A DNA stretch of 64,000 nucleotides from CALAMC01 sp964459465 (lineage in GTDB: Bacteria > Zixibacteria > MSB-5A5 > GN15 > PGXB01), in assembly GCA_964459465.1 (NCBI GenBank), contig CAYWLR010000004.1:99646-163645 (forward strand). The letters run 5' to 3'. The notes under the pieces are model-generated. The model worked only from the letters and a program-made list of their open reading frames with translations. It ran no database searches and was not told where the DNA came from. Below, piece by piece: positions 16,762-25,753 of this stretch. Position numbers and translations under genes: made by a program. Numbering within the stretch: the stretch's first letter is position 1; each line of letters begins with the position of its first letter.

Positions 16762-18489
16762 ATGTCCCGGAAAAAAATCGGCGATATCCTTATCGATAAA
16801 AACCTTATCTCCGAAGTCGAGCTTAAAAGCGCCCTCGACGAACAGAAAAAGACCGGTCGAAAAGTTGGCCAGATTCTTATCGAGCGCGGCCTTATTACCG
16901 AAGACCAGCTTCTCGATACCCTCTCGGAACGACTGAAGATACCCAAAATATCGTTGGAATCTCTGGTCCTCGACCCCAGAGTTGTCAGTTTGGTTCCTGT
17001 CGAAGCTGCCCGCCGTTTTGGTCTTATTCCGGTCTTTAAAATCGGCAACACCTTGACTGTGGCCATGTCCGACCCCTTGAATATCATTGCCATCGAAGAG
17101 CTTGGGTATTTGACCAAATGCGAAATCAAGCGTGTGGTCGGATCCCATTCCGAAATAACTAATGCCATCGACCAGTACTACAGCGTTGCCGATTCCATGC
17201 ACGGGGTGATCGGAGACGTAGCTGTCCACGATGACCCGTCCACCCCCGAAAATGGCCAGGGATTTATGGCCGCCGAAGCCGATACACCGGTCGTCAAGCT
17301 CGTCAACCTGATTATCAGCCAGGCCGTCAAAGATAGAGCTTCGGACATCCACGTCGAACCCGATGAAAAGCAACTGCGGATTCGGTACCGCATCAACGGC
17401 GTCATGCGCGAAGAAGCCTCGCCGCCCAAAAATCTGCAGGCTGAAATTATATCTCGTATCAAGGTCGCCGCTGACATGGATGTCTCCGAAAAACGTCTCC
17501 CGCAGGACGGACGCATGATGGTCAATATCGACGGCAATGACATCGACTTGCGCATCTCCACCCTGCCGACCGTCCACGGCGAAAAAATCGTTATCCGTAT
17601 CCTTGACCGCCGCGTCCTGAATATCGGCCTCGACCGACTGGGATTTACCGATAATATCCTGTCGCGCTGGAATAATCTGATCCGCATGAAGGAAGGTCTG
17701 ATTCTCATCACGGGACCGACTTCCAGCGGCAAAACCACCACCCTTTACGCCGTCCTGCAGGAAATCAATTCCATTGAGAAAAACATCATCACCGTCGAGG
17801 ATCCTGTTGAATATTCCCTGCCGCTCATCAATCAGGTTCAAACCAATGAAAAAGCCGGGCTGACTTTCGCTTCATCGTTGCGTTCCATCCTTCGTCAGAA
17901 TCCGGACATCATCATGATCGGCGAGGTCCGCGACACCGAAACCGCCGCCATGGCTATCCGGTCCGCCCTGACGGGACATCTGGTTTTTTCCACCCTGCAT
18001 ACCAACGATGCCCCCAGTAGCGTCGGCCGACTGGTCGATATGGGCGTCGCCAAATACCTTGTCGCCGCTTCTCTCAAAGCCGTCCTTGCCCAGCGACTGG
18101 TCCGCACCAACTGCCCCGAATGTTCCGAGCAATACCGGCCGCCGGAATTCGAACTCCGCCTGGCCAATCTCCTTGGCCGAACCGATGATTTCAAATTTAT
18201 GCACGGCGTCGGCTGCAGCAAATGCCGCATGACCGGATACAAAGGACAAACCGGCGTCTTTGAATTGATCGAAGTCGATGAGCACATCGCCGAAATGATT
18301 ATCAATGGTGAGTCCGACCTCCAGATAAGAAATTACGCCGCCCGGCAGGGGTATGTGCCACTGTTTCGGGCCGGAATCGAGAAAGTCCGCCAAGGTCTGA
18401 TCAGCCTCGACGAACTCTTGCGCTCTGTCTCGGCCCTTGAGGGCGACAATATTCGCGTCACCGACCCCGGAATAACCGTTAATGCCTGA
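16762..18489 (+). CDS. pilB: Type IV pilus / type II secretion assembly ATPase (PilB/GspE)
   Basis: This 575-aa cytoplasmic hexameric ATPase powers pilus or pseudopilus extension. An MshEN-type N-domain (SRKKIGDILIDKNLISEVEL, about 1-150) precedes the core. Walker A GPTSSGKTT is at residues 318-326, with Walker B-like PDIIMIGEVRD and a four-Cys zinc knuckle (CPEC, CSKC) near 450-490. First gene of an eight-gene operon; it overlaps pilC by 8 nt. The Shine-Dalgarno is weak. No retraction ATPase PilT is present nearby. Confidence 0.93.
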   Translation: MSRKKIGDILIDKNLISEVELKSALDEQKKTGRKVGQILIERGLITEDQLLDTLSERLKIPKISLESLVLDPRVVSLVPVEAARRFGLIPVFKIGNTLTVAMSDPLNIIAIEELGYLTKCEIKRVVGSHSEITNAIDQYYSVADSMHGVIGDVAVHDDPSTPENGQGFMAAEADTPVVKLVNLIISQAVKDRASDIHVEPDEKQLRIRYRINGVMREEASPPKNLQAEIISRIKVAADMDVSEKRLPQDGRMMVNIDGNDIDLRISTLPTVHGEKIVIRILDRRVLNIGLDRLGFTDNILSRWNNLIRMKEGLILITGPTSSGKTTTLYAVLQEINSIEKNIITVEDPVEYSLPLINQVQTNEKAGLTFASSLRSILRQNPDIIMIGEVRDTETAAMAIRSALTGHLVFSTLHTNDAPSSVGRLVDMGVAKYLVAASLKAVLAQRLVRTNCPECSEQYRPPEFELRLANLLGRTDDFKFMHGVGCSKCRMTGYKGQTGVFELIEVDEHIAEMIINGESDLQIRNYAARQGYVPLFRAGIEKVRQGLISLDELLRSVSALEGDNIRVTDPGITVNA

Positions 18490-19696
18490 TACTTATGAAT
18501 ATACCGCCCGCACGGCGGAGGGTGAAGAACGCACCGGTCTGCTTGAAGCCGAGAGCCCGGAACGGGTAGCCGCCGTATTGGCCGAACAAAAACTGATCCC
18601 GACCGAAATCTCAATAAGCAGGACCAGGCAAAGACTGAATATCTTCAAATTTCTCAAAGCCCGCCATTACGAAAACCTGATAATCTTCACACGCAATCTG
18701 TCCACCCTATACCGCGCCGGCGTCCCTATCTTGAGAGCGTTGTCAATTATTAAAATTGGACCCGCCGACGGGTCATTCAACCGGGCCATCGAAAAAATTC
18801 TGGCTCTGGTGGAAGGCGGCAAATCACTGTCGGACGCCATGTCCGAATTCCCGGATATCTTCCCCCGCATATACACGGCCTCCGTGGCCGCCGGAGAAAG
18901 CTCCGGCAAACTGGATAAAATACTCGATTCTCTGGGAACCATGCTGGAAAAAGACCTGGCCCTTAACCGCCAGATTAAATCGTCGATTCGCTATCCGATC
19001 ATCGTGATTTGTGCCATTGCTATGGCCTTTATGGTCCTGATCACTTTTGTCATTCCGCGTTTCACCACATTCTATGCTAAAATGGATGCCGACCTGCCTG
19101 TTCCCACCAAGGCTCTCATTTGGACCAACCATTTTATCAGCGATTATTGGATCGCCATCATGGCTTTTATTGCCGTTGCATTTTTTGTCATTAACAGGAT
19201 TAAAGCCACCGAAAATGGCAGACAGTTTTTCGACCGCCTGTTTCTTAAGTTACCAATCTTCGGCGACTTGATAATCAAAGGCAATGTGGCCCGATTCGCC
19301 TATATGTTTCAAATTTTGATTAAAAGTGGCCTGCCTCTGGTCAAATCGCTTGAACTGCTTTCGCACTCCATCAGAAATTCGCAAATCGCCGCAGAAATCC
19401 TGCTTTTGGCCGATTCGTTTCGCGAGGGACGGGAAATCACCGGCATGTCGGACAAGCTCAAATATTTCCCTCTTATGGCCCTGCGCATGATTCAAATCGG
19501 CCTCGAAAGCGGCTCCGTGGACAATATGCTGGCCGAAGTTGCCATTCACTACAGCCGGGAAGTTGATTACAAATCCCGCCATCTGACAGCCCTTCTGGAA
19601 CCGATTCTGACCGTGATTCTGGGCGTCTTTGTCCTAATCGTGGCTTTGGCCATTTTCCTGCCTATGTGGAACCTTATCCAGGTCTTCAACAAATAG
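18482..19696 (+). CDS. pilC: Inner-membrane platform protein PilC/GspF
   Basis: The 404-aa protein has two GspF cytoplasmic domains and three membrane helices (around residues 170-200, 220-240 and 370-400). It starts PDTYEYTARTAEGEERTGLLEAES, the usual short N-domain. FTRNLSTLYRAGVPILRALSII and SVAAGESSGKLDKIL are conserved first-repeat motifs, echoed by FAYMFQILIKSGLPLVKSLE and MIQIGLESGSVDNML in the second. It anchors PilB to the pseudopilus base. About 80 nt separate it from the pilin. Confidence 0.93.
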   Translation: MPDTYEYTARTAEGEERTGLLEAESPERVAAVLAEQKLIPTEISISRTRQRLNIFKFLKARHYENLIIFTRNLSTLYRAGVPILRALSIIKIGPADGSFNRAIEKILALVEGGKSLSDAMSEFPDIFPRIYTASVAAGESSGKLDKILDSLGTMLEKDLALNRQIKSSIRYPIIVICAIAMAFMVLITFVIPRFTTFYAKMDADLPVPTKALIWTNHFISDYWIAIMAFIAVAFFVINRIKATENGRQFFDRLFLKLPIFGDLIIKGNVARFAYMFQILIKSGLPLVKSLELLSHSIRNSQIAAEILLLADSFREGREITGMSDKLKYFPLMALRMIQIGLESGSVDNMLAEVAIHYSREVDYKSRHLTALLEPILTVILGVFVLIVALAIFLPMWNLIQVFNK

Positions 19697-19776
19697 ACAA
19701 ATTAAAGACAGACCTCTAAACGGCCGATATTTGGCTTAAAGAACCATATATTTTTTTAAAAATGAAAGGAGTCCCG

Positions 19777-20205
19777 ATGTTCGCCAACTTTAGGAATCAA
19801 AAAGGCTTCACCCTGATCGAGCTGGTTATCATAATTGTCATCCTTGGCATTCTGGCCGCTGTGGCTATTCCGAAATACCAGGATATCTCGTCCGAAGCCC
19901 GTGAGGCCGCCGCTCGCTCCGCTTTGGGCGGCCTGCGTTCAGGAATTGCCATATGGTATGCCAACCAGGCTGTGACCACCGGGACCGCCACCTGGCCGCC
20001 TCTTGACAGTCTCCGCGCTGTCGGAGCCGTCATGGAACAATCTATCCCGGCCAACCCATACCAGAACCCCAATAACGCCCCCGATAGCATCGTTACCGGC
20101 CTCACCAAAGGCGCTATCGTCGGCACCCGCGGCGGCTGGGCCTATAATGCGACCACCGGAGAAATATGGCTGAATACCTCCATCAGTGGTGAAAATAACT
20201 GGTAA
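19777..20205 (+). CDS. Type IV prepilin / major pseudopilin
   Basis: The 142-aa product has a short leader (MFANFRNQKG) cleaved before FTLIELVIIIVILGILAAVA, the class III prepilin signal with Glu5. A globular C-domain of about 110 residues has no cysteine pair. The start at 19777 is chosen because GAAAGGAG ends 5 nt before it; an in-frame ATG at 19762 would lie upstream of that Shine-Dalgarno. It is probably the most abundant subunit because it is first and has the best ribosome site. Processing needs the PilD at 51088. Confidence 0.9.
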   Translation: MFANFRNQKGFTLIELVIIIVILGILAAVAIPKYQDISSEAREAAARSALGGLRSGIAIWYANQAVTTGTATWPPLDSLRAVGAVMEQSIPANPYQNPNNAPDSIVTGLTKGAIVGTRGGWAYNATTGEIWLNTSISGENNW

Positions 20206-20211
20206 ACCATA

Positions 20212-20679
20212 ATGACCGACAGGGGATTAACGAACATTTGCAGACTTGGCAACCCGGGTTTTACCCTGGTCGAATTGGTTATTGTTATTGTCGTTCTTGG
20301 CATTGTCGCGGCCGTGGCTATCCCCCATTATGGCAACTTGACCGAGGGAGCTAAAATCAACACGACCAAAAGCGAAATGCAAACTATTATACAAGCCATT
20401 ACCGGCAACGCCCGGTTGATTGCCGGGGGCGAATATGTCGATTGCGGTTTTGAGGGCGATGTTGGTTTTGTGCCGTCCCGATTGCAGGACCTGATCACAA
20501 AACCGGATTCAATCCCCCCCTACGACAAATTCACCCGCCGGGGATGGAACGGCCCCTATCTGGACAGTACCGGTGGAGTATATTTGACCGACGCCTGGTC
20601 GGTCCCATATCTCTTCGACCCGGCCACCCGAACCCTTACCTCGACCGCAACTGAACCCAACATCGTAATGAGCTTTTAA
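20212..20679 (+). CDS. Second prepilin-like protein, GspG-type pseudopilin
   Basis: This 155-aa protein carries a leader ending NPG, then FTLVELVIVIVVLGIVAAVA. Its C-domain has a late GWNGPYLDSTGGVYLTDAWS segment like the calcium-binding GspG loop (W-G-P-Y-L... D-W-G). That motif is closer to type II secretion pseudopilins than to adhesive pilins. Begins 6 nt after the first pilin gene; no strong ribosome site of its own. Confidence 0.88.
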   Translation: MTDRGLTNICRLGNPGFTLVELVIVIVVLGIVAAVAIPHYGNLTEGAKINTTKSEMQTIIQAITGNARLIAGGEYVDCGFEGDVGFVPSRLQDLITKPDSIPPYDKFTRRGWNGPYLDSTGGVYLTDAWSVPYLFDPATRTLTSTATEPNIVMSF

Positions 20680-20705
20680 TCGATACAGAACTGCAATTGG
20701 GTAAC

Positions 20706-22316
20706 ATGACGAAAAAAGCTGAAAATAATAATGACAGCGGGCATTCCGCCATACGACAGAAACTTCGCCGGCGCATCGCGGCCAAACCGCCCATGAAAAA
20801 CCATTATATCGGCCGTACCATCGCCGTTACCGTCACGTCCGATACCGTCGTCTTGGCCACTCATTTGCGGGGGCTTTTTCGGTCCCGATTGATCGACGCC
20901 ACCCGCATTCCGTTTCCTGCGGATATCTCCGACGAGGACACCCGCCAGGCCTTTTTGAATAACACCATCGGTGATTACCTGAAAAAATACCGAAAACCAT
21001 TAACAAAAATCATAATGGGAACGGGTAGTGTGGACAGCGCCTTTCGGGTTATAAACCTGCCCGATATCCCGCGCAAAGAACTGGCGGGGGCCATATTCTG
21101 GGAGGCCGACAAACAAATCCCCTTCAAGCTGGACCGCTCATACTATGGCTATCGCATTCTGCCCCGAAACGACGACTCCATCGAAGACGACCGGCGCCTG
21201 TCGGTGGCCGTCACGGCCTTCCAGAAATTGGGCATTGATGAAAATTTAAAATATCTTCGGACCGCCGGGATGAATATTACCGCCGTCTATTCGGAACTTG
21301 AAGCGGTCGGTTTTATGCTTTACGGCTTGAAAAAATTCCGCAAAGATGAAGTCTATGTCCTCATCCGGGCCGGATCATCCAAAACGGAAATCGGCTTTTA
21401 TCTCGGTCACCGACTGACCTTTGTCCACACCATCGCCCTTGGCGCCCCTCCGCAGGACAAGGCCGATATGGGCGAGCCTGCCATCGAAAGATACTATGAC
21501 ACGCTTTTGGCTGAATTGCAGAACTCACTTGACTATTACGCCGGGCTCCATCCCAATGCCTCGCCTCGTACGATATACTTGTACGGCGAAGTCATTTGCC
21601 GGGCCAATATCCTGACCGACTTGAGCACGCGCTCCGGCGGCCTTGAATTCCAAAATATCGCCGGTGATTTGAATATCGGCACAAAAGTGAAACCCGGCGC
21701 GGATACCGAAAATATTCTGCGCAACATGGGCACAATCGCACTGGCTTTGGCCGACTATCGTCTGCTGAATTTTATACCGCCCGAACTTAAAGAAATGCAG
21801 GCCGAAAGAAAATTCTATCGATTGTCCGTGCCCGTAATGGCGTTACTTGTATTCTCCCTGCTCGGCCTCTGGATGTCTATGAAGGCGACGGCCAATATCG
21901 AACAATCACGCCTTAACGGAATCGAAAGTGAAATCGCGAATTTTAAAAATTCTGCATCCTATGCCGTTTATCACCAAATAAAAAAACAAATCGCCGGCGA
22001 CAGGGAAATGCTCAAACTGCTGGAGAATAATCCCACTTTCCTGCACCTTAACCTCAAAGAATTGACTCATCTGACCCCCTGGAAAATTAAACTATTACAA
22101 TTCGAATTGAATGATGAAAACGGCCTGCCCCAACTTACCCTGACCGGCCAGGTATTCTCCAACGATCCGCCGCCCGAAGTACTTCTGGCCGAATATATCG
22201 CGGGACTGGAAAAATCGCCCTTTTACGATTTGGTGACCCTCAAACGCCACTCCAAAAAATATGAGAAGGGCCGCTTTATCGTGGATTTTCAAATCGACAT
22301 GAGGGCGATAATATGA
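20706..22316 (+). CDS. PilM-PilN fusion, pilus alignment complex
   Basis: The 536-aa protein joins two normally separate proteins. Residues about 35-370 are an actin-like PilM fold (IGRTIAVTVTSDTVVLA, RVINLPDIPRKELAGAIFWEADKQIPF, YVLIRAGSSKTEIGFYLGHRL). A single membrane helix (PVMALLVFSLLGLWMSMKA, about 378-396) then leads to a PilN-like periplasmic coiled coil and ferredoxin-like domain ending in FIVDFQIDM. The same topology exists in GspL. ATG 20706 is preferred to TTG 20697. It overlaps pilO by 4 nt. Confidence 0.85.
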   Translation: MTKKAENNNDSGHSAIRQKLRRRIAAKPPMKNHYIGRTIAVTVTSDTVVLATHLRGLFRSRLIDATRIPFPADISDEDTRQAFLNNTIGDYLKKYRKPLTKIIMGTGSVDSAFRVINLPDIPRKELAGAIFWEADKQIPFKLDRSYYGYRILPRNDDSIEDDRRLSVAVTAFQKLGIDENLKYLRTAGMNITAVYSELEAVGFMLYGLKKFRKDEVYVLIRAGSSKTEIGFYLGHRLTFVHTIALGAPPQDKADMGEPAIERYYDTLLAELQNSLDYYAGLHPNASPRTIYLYGEVICRANILTDLSTRSGGLEFQNIAGDLNIGTKVKPGADTENILRNMGTIALALADYRLLNFIPPELKEMQAERKFYRLSVPVMALLVFSLLGLWMSMKATANIEQSRLNGIESEIANFKNSASYAVYHQIKKQIAGDREMLKLLENNPTFLHLNLKELTHLTPWKIKLLQFELNDENGLPQLTLTGQVFSNDPPPEVLLAEYIAGLEKSPFYDLVTLKRHSKKYEKGRFIVDFQIDMRAII

Positions 22317-22873
22317 AATTCCGACATTATTTGACCGCCGCCATCACGGCTTCTCTGGTTTTGGCCTGGGGATTATTTTTGGCCGTCCCCATGGACCGCA
22401 AAATACATAATATTCGGGATAATATCAGTCAGGGAGAAAAACAGCTCGATGATTTCCACCGCATCATGGCCGGTCTGCCCGAATTCTATAAATCCCGCAA
22501 TGAAATGGACGAGAGAAAATCACGGTTGATGTCCAAGCTCATCCCGAAAAAAGACGTGATGAAACTTTTCGATCTGATCGAGAAAATGGCCCGGAAAAAC
22601 GGCGTCACCGTCAAGGAAATTACGCCGTCCGTCGAAGAACTGCTCGTTCTCAATCGCCAATTACCGGATGATAACCGGCCGCAGATACTGGAAGTCGGCC
22701 TTAAGCTGGAAGGGACTATACCGCAAGTAGGCCAGTTGATAAAAAGTATCGAAGCCGAAAATTTCTACAAAGGCCTGACCTTTTGCCGGATATACAATCA
22801 TTTGAGCGACCACCCCGGCTCCGATATACACTATGGATTCAAAGCCATTCTGGGAACTATTAAGGAAATCTGA
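22313..22873 (+). CDS. pilO: PilO-like pilus assembly protein
   Basis: This 186-aa bitopic inner-membrane protein has one helix (residues 8-26), a coiled coil (about 30-75) and a small alpha/beta domain (VTVKEITPSVEELL to YGFKAILGTI), as in PilO/GspM. ATGA overlap with the fusion gene before it and TGATG overlap with the gene after it show tight coupling. Family assignment rests mainly on order, size and topology. Confidence 0.75.
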   Translation: MKFRHYLTAAITASLVLAWGLFLAVPMDRKIHNIRDNISQGEKQLDDFHRIMAGLPEFYKSRNEMDERKSRLMSKLIPKKDVMKLFDLIEKMARKNGVTVKEITPSVEELLVLNRQLPDDNRPQILEVGLKLEGTIPQVGQLIKSIEAENFYKGLTFCRIYNHLSDHPGSDIHYGFKAILGTIKEI

Positions 22874-23322
22874 TGCAGGAATCCCGACGAAAGAAATTAA
22901 TATACACCCTGCTTGTCGCCGCCATTATATATGGGTTGGCCAATATCCCGGACGTTTCGGACAAGAAGCAAACCGAAGAAATGATTGATACGCCGACCCC
23001 GACCGCAGGCGTACCCCCCGCCTCGGCGACTCAAACCATAAATATCGAATATTACAGCTCACTTCCATGGGGAAGCGACCCCTTTTACCGCGTTTATTCC
23101 GAACTCGAAAATTCCACTCCGCGGCAACAGCCGGTATCCCGTTGGACCTTGAACGGGGTCATCATTAACGACCGGGCCACCGTCGCGGTTATAAATAAAA
23201 CTATCGTGCGCATCGGAGACAACATCGGCGACGCCCGTGTTGTCGATATTCAAAAAGACAAAGTCACGCTGGAACAGAACGGATCCGAATTCACCATACA
23301 CATTACCCGGAGTGAAATATGA
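22873..23322 (+). CDS. PilP-like inner-membrane / periplasmic linker
   Basis: The 149-aa protein has an N-terminal helix (about 8-24), a proline/threonine-rich linker, and a small beta domain, RWTLNGVIINDRATVAVINK to VTLEQNGSEFTIHI. This is the HR-domain pattern of PilP/GspC that contacts the secretin. No lipobox Cys is present, unlike classical PilP, so it resembles GspC in anchoring. ATGA overlap with the secretin gene. Confidence 0.7.
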   Translation: MQESRRKKLIYTLLVAAIIYGLANIPDVSDKKQTEEMIDTPTPTAGVPPASATQTINIEYYSSLPWGSDPFYRVYSELENSTPRQQPVSRWTLNGVIINDRATVAVINKTIVRIGDNIGDARVVDIQKDKVTLEQNGSEFTIHITRSEI

Positions 23323-24608
23323 ATAAATATATAATTGTACTTATGATTATTCTGCTGTCACTGAATCTTTTTGCCGATGACAGCCTGCCCGCATTGAATG
23401 ACGTCACGACTTTAACCATCGATGATTTGCCCATCGCCACCGTCCTGGCCATGATCGCCGAAGAACACGGCCTCGATATTATCGTTTCCGGCGAGGTTGC
23501 CGGAAATATCTCCATCCGTCTTGAAAATGTGAAGGTCATAGACGCCCTCGATGCCATTCTCATGGCCAACGGGTACAATTACTACCGGAAAGGTAATATC
23601 ATCATCGTCAAACCGCTGGCGCAGGATATAATCGGGGAGACGATTTCATTGACCGTAGAAATGGATAATATCTCCCCTGGAGCCGCCGTCACCGCCGCCA
23701 AAGAACTGCTTTCGCCCAAGGGAAAAATTGTTATTATCGAGGAGACCGGCAATTCCGGCGTCAAATATGTGCAGCGCACTCCCACAAGATTGTCGGTTAT
23801 CGATATCCCGGAAGTGGCTCAAAAAGTCGTCCACTTTCTGGAAAGTATCGACATACCCGAAGAACAGCTTTCGATTCATGTAAAAATTATCGAAACCAAT
23901 ATCTCCAATGAAAAGGTCATCGGCCTGAACTGGCCGACGTCGTTGACCGGTCGCTTCGGCGCACTTCAAAACGCCTCCGGGTCATCGACTTCGAGCGGCA
24001 CCACCGAATCGGAGAAAAAATCCCTCGGCCGTCGCGACATCGGCGATAACAGCTGGGAATGGGGAACACTGTCGGTCGATGAAGTCAGTATGGTGCTCGA
24101 CTTTCTCCAGCAAAACGGCAACTCGCGGCTTGTCTCCGACCCGCGCATTACTGCCTTAAATAATCATCAGTCCGAAATAAAAGTGACCACTATTGTCCCC
24201 ATCCAGACCATCAACCGCTTCAGCGAAGCCGGCTCCACGCAGGATATCGTAACCTTTCAGGACGAAGAGGTCGGCATTACTTTGAAAGTCGTCCCGCATA
24301 TCACCAAAGATGGAAACATCCTGCTCGACGTCAACCCGGTCATTGCCGAGATCATCGGCTACTCCGGCCCGGTGGAAAATCAAAAGCCGATTACCTCCGA
24401 ACGCTCCGTCACGGCCCTGGTGCGAGTCAAAGACGGCGAGACAGCCGTGCTGGGCGGTCTGCTCAAAGAAAATGAAATCGAAACCACCAAAAAAGTCGCT
24501 TTCCTCGGATCCATCCCGATTCTGGGACACCTCTTCCGGCATTCCTCCCGAGAAAAAAGCTCCACCGACCTGCTGATATTGATTACACCGACAATTTTGG
24601 AAAATTAG
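23319..24608 (+). CDS. pilQ: Secretin, short PilQ/GspD type
   Basis: This 429-aa outer-membrane channel subunit has a signal peptide (cleaved near LNLFA), a STN/N0-like domain (TLTIDDLPIATVLAMIAEEH) and one N1-type domain. The secretin core includes NSRLVSDPRITALNNHQSEI, VGITLKVVPHIT, VLGGLLKENE and LGHLFRHSS, ending TDLLILITPTILEN. It is shorter than typical PilQ (no AMIN domains) or GspD (fewer N domains). Last gene of the operon; its stop overlaps the convergent MauE gene by 4 nt. Confidence 0.9.
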   Translation: MNKYIIVLMIILLSLNLFADDSLPALNDVTTLTIDDLPIATVLAMIAEEHGLDIIVSGEVAGNISIRLENVKVIDALDAILMANGYNYYRKGNIIIVKPLAQDIIGETISLTVEMDNISPGAAVTAAKELLSPKGKIVIIEETGNSGVKYVQRTPTRLSVIDIPEVAQKVVHFLESIDIPEEQLSIHVKIIETNISNEKVIGLNWPTSLTGRFGALQNASGSSTSSGTTESEKKSLGRRDIGDNSWEWGTLSVDEVSMVLDFLQQNGNSRLVSDPRITALNNHQSEIKVTTIVPIQTINRFSEAGSTQDIVTFQDEEVGITLKVVPHITKDGNILLDVNPVIAEIIGYSGPVENQKPITSERSVTALVRVKDGETAVLGGLLKENEIETTKKVAFLGSIPILGHLFRHSSREKSSTDLLILITPTILEN

Positions 24609-25066
24609 GCCCGGCGGCCGACAAGATCGAATCGCTTTGACTTGCTGATAAACAGGTAAACCGTCAGTACCAGAAGGCCAATATCGCGTATCAATAAATC
24701 AATGGCATTGCTGCGAGCCTTGGAGCTGACCGTAAAACACCCGCACTCCAGATTCACCCCCCGGATTATATTGACCGATATCCCTATAATAAAAGCCAGC
24801 ACCATCAGATTAAATATTAAGACACTGCCTTCCTTATAAATTCCCAGAATCAGACTTATCCCGCAAATCATTTCCACCCACGGCAATATCAGAGCGAATA
24901 TATTTATGAGCGAACCCGGCAACATGTGATAATTATAAACTATCCGCGCGAACTGCCCTGGGTCGGCGATTTTATCTATTGAGGCATAAATAAATACGAT
25001 GCCCACAAATAACCTTACCACAAGATTCAAATAATCATTGTGCAGAAGCGTCTTAATCCTCCCCAC
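24605..25066 (-). CDS. MauE/DoxX-family membrane protein
   Basis: The 153-aa product has four helices: LVVRLFVGIVFIYASIDKI, the LINIFALILPWVEMICGISLI region, the LIFNLMVLAFIIGISVNIIR region, and LLVLTVYLFI. A periplasmic ECGCF motif sits between helices 3 and 4. MauE-like proteins serve thiol-redox reactions at the membrane. I take GTG 25066 as start: its G is the last base of the rhodanese stop (TAGTG), and GGGGG lies 8 nt upstream. Upstream in-frame codons only read through the rhodanese gene. Probably a two-gene operon with rhodanese. Confidence 0.8.
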   Translation of the reverse strand: MGRIKTLLHNDYLNLVVRLFVGIVFIYASIDKIADPGQFARIVYNYHMLPGSLINIFALILPWVEMICGISLILGIYKEGSVLIFNLMVLAFIIGISVNIIRGVNLECGCFTVSSKARSNAIDLLIRDIGLLVLTVYLFISKSKRFDLVGRRA

Positions 25067-25566
25067 TATTCCATCCCCCTTTCGACCGGCAATTTGGCCT
25101 TCTCCCATTCCCGCCAGCCTCCGAAGAAAACATAAATATCGGTCCAGCCCAGCAATACCATTTCCCTGGCGAGCATCAACGAGGTCTCGCACTCCTCACC
25201 GGAACAATATAGAACCAGCGGCCGGTCGCGAGATATTTTCGGCGATACTTCATCCCAGAAAAGGTCCATTTCCTCATAGGGCAGGTTAATCGCTCCGCGA
25301 ATATGTCCATACTCATAGTCCTCCGGGTCGCGGGCATCGATAAATAATACTTCCGATGATTGGAATTTGGCCGCCGCCTCATCAAGTGAAATAAACGGCG
25401 GATCCCCCTCCTGGGCCGATGGTGGCACAATTATTGAATCCGAACCGGATACCGATGGCCAATTGCCTATAAGATCGAGATTTTCCTGTCTGACGGCATT
25501 AGTTACAATGGCCGCCAGGGCAGATATCACAATCAAAATCAGTGCTTGAGCGAGTCGTCCGTTCAT
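25066..25566 (-). CDS. Membrane-anchored rhodanese-domain protein
   Basis: The 166-aa protein has an N-terminal signal anchor (AQALILIVISALAAIVTNAV) and a single rhodanese domain (ISLDEAAAKFQSSEVLFIDAR to GGWREWEKAKLP). The active-site loop is CSGEECETS, with catalytic Cys in LVLYCSGEE, so a persulfide-carrying enzyme facing the periplasm is likely. Paired with MauE it suggests sulfur or thiol transfer across the membrane. Promoter with an overlapping dyad at 25625-25655. Confidence 0.88.
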   Translation of the reverse strand: MNGRLAQALILIVISALAAIVTNAVRQENLDLIGNWPSVSGSDSIIVPPSAQEGDPPFISLDEAAAKFQSSEVLFIDARDPEDYEYGHIRGAINLPYEEMDLFWDEVSPKISRDRPLVLYCSGEECETSLMLAREMVLLGWTDIYVFFGGWREWEKAKLPVERGME

Positions 25567-25624
25567 ATATACTTTTTAACCCAAAACGCGCAGACGGTTT
25601 CAATAAATCATAATTAATTGGCGG

Positions 25625-25655
25625 CAAATATGTTACATAATAGCATATTTGTCAA
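25625..25655 (-). promoter_or_regulatory. Promoter of rhodanese-mauE spanned by an inverted repeat
   Basis: TTGACA (25655-25650), 17 nt, CATATT (25632-25627). The dyad CAAATATG-N11-CATATTTG at 25625-25651 fills the whole space between the two elements, so a bound dimer would block polymerase. Confidence 0.55.
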
Positions 25656-25670
25656 ACGATAATTTTATGC

Positions 25671-25707
25671 AAAAAAATACCACAGCTATCGAAATTGACA
25701 GCTGTGG
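25671..25707 (-). terminator. Intrinsic terminator of the 62-aa gene
   Basis: CCACAGCT and AGCTGTGG pair perfectly (8 bp, 12-nt loop). On the minus strand the stem is followed by TATTTTTTT. Confidence 0.88.
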
Positions 25708-25753
25708 CACAAAATTTACGCGCTCTGAAACTTCACAAAATCCAATCTTCAGT

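Noticed and set aside
16699..17841. 380-aa open frame antisense to pilB
   Set aside because: Shadow of a high-confidence ATPase gene whose motifs are intact on the + strand.
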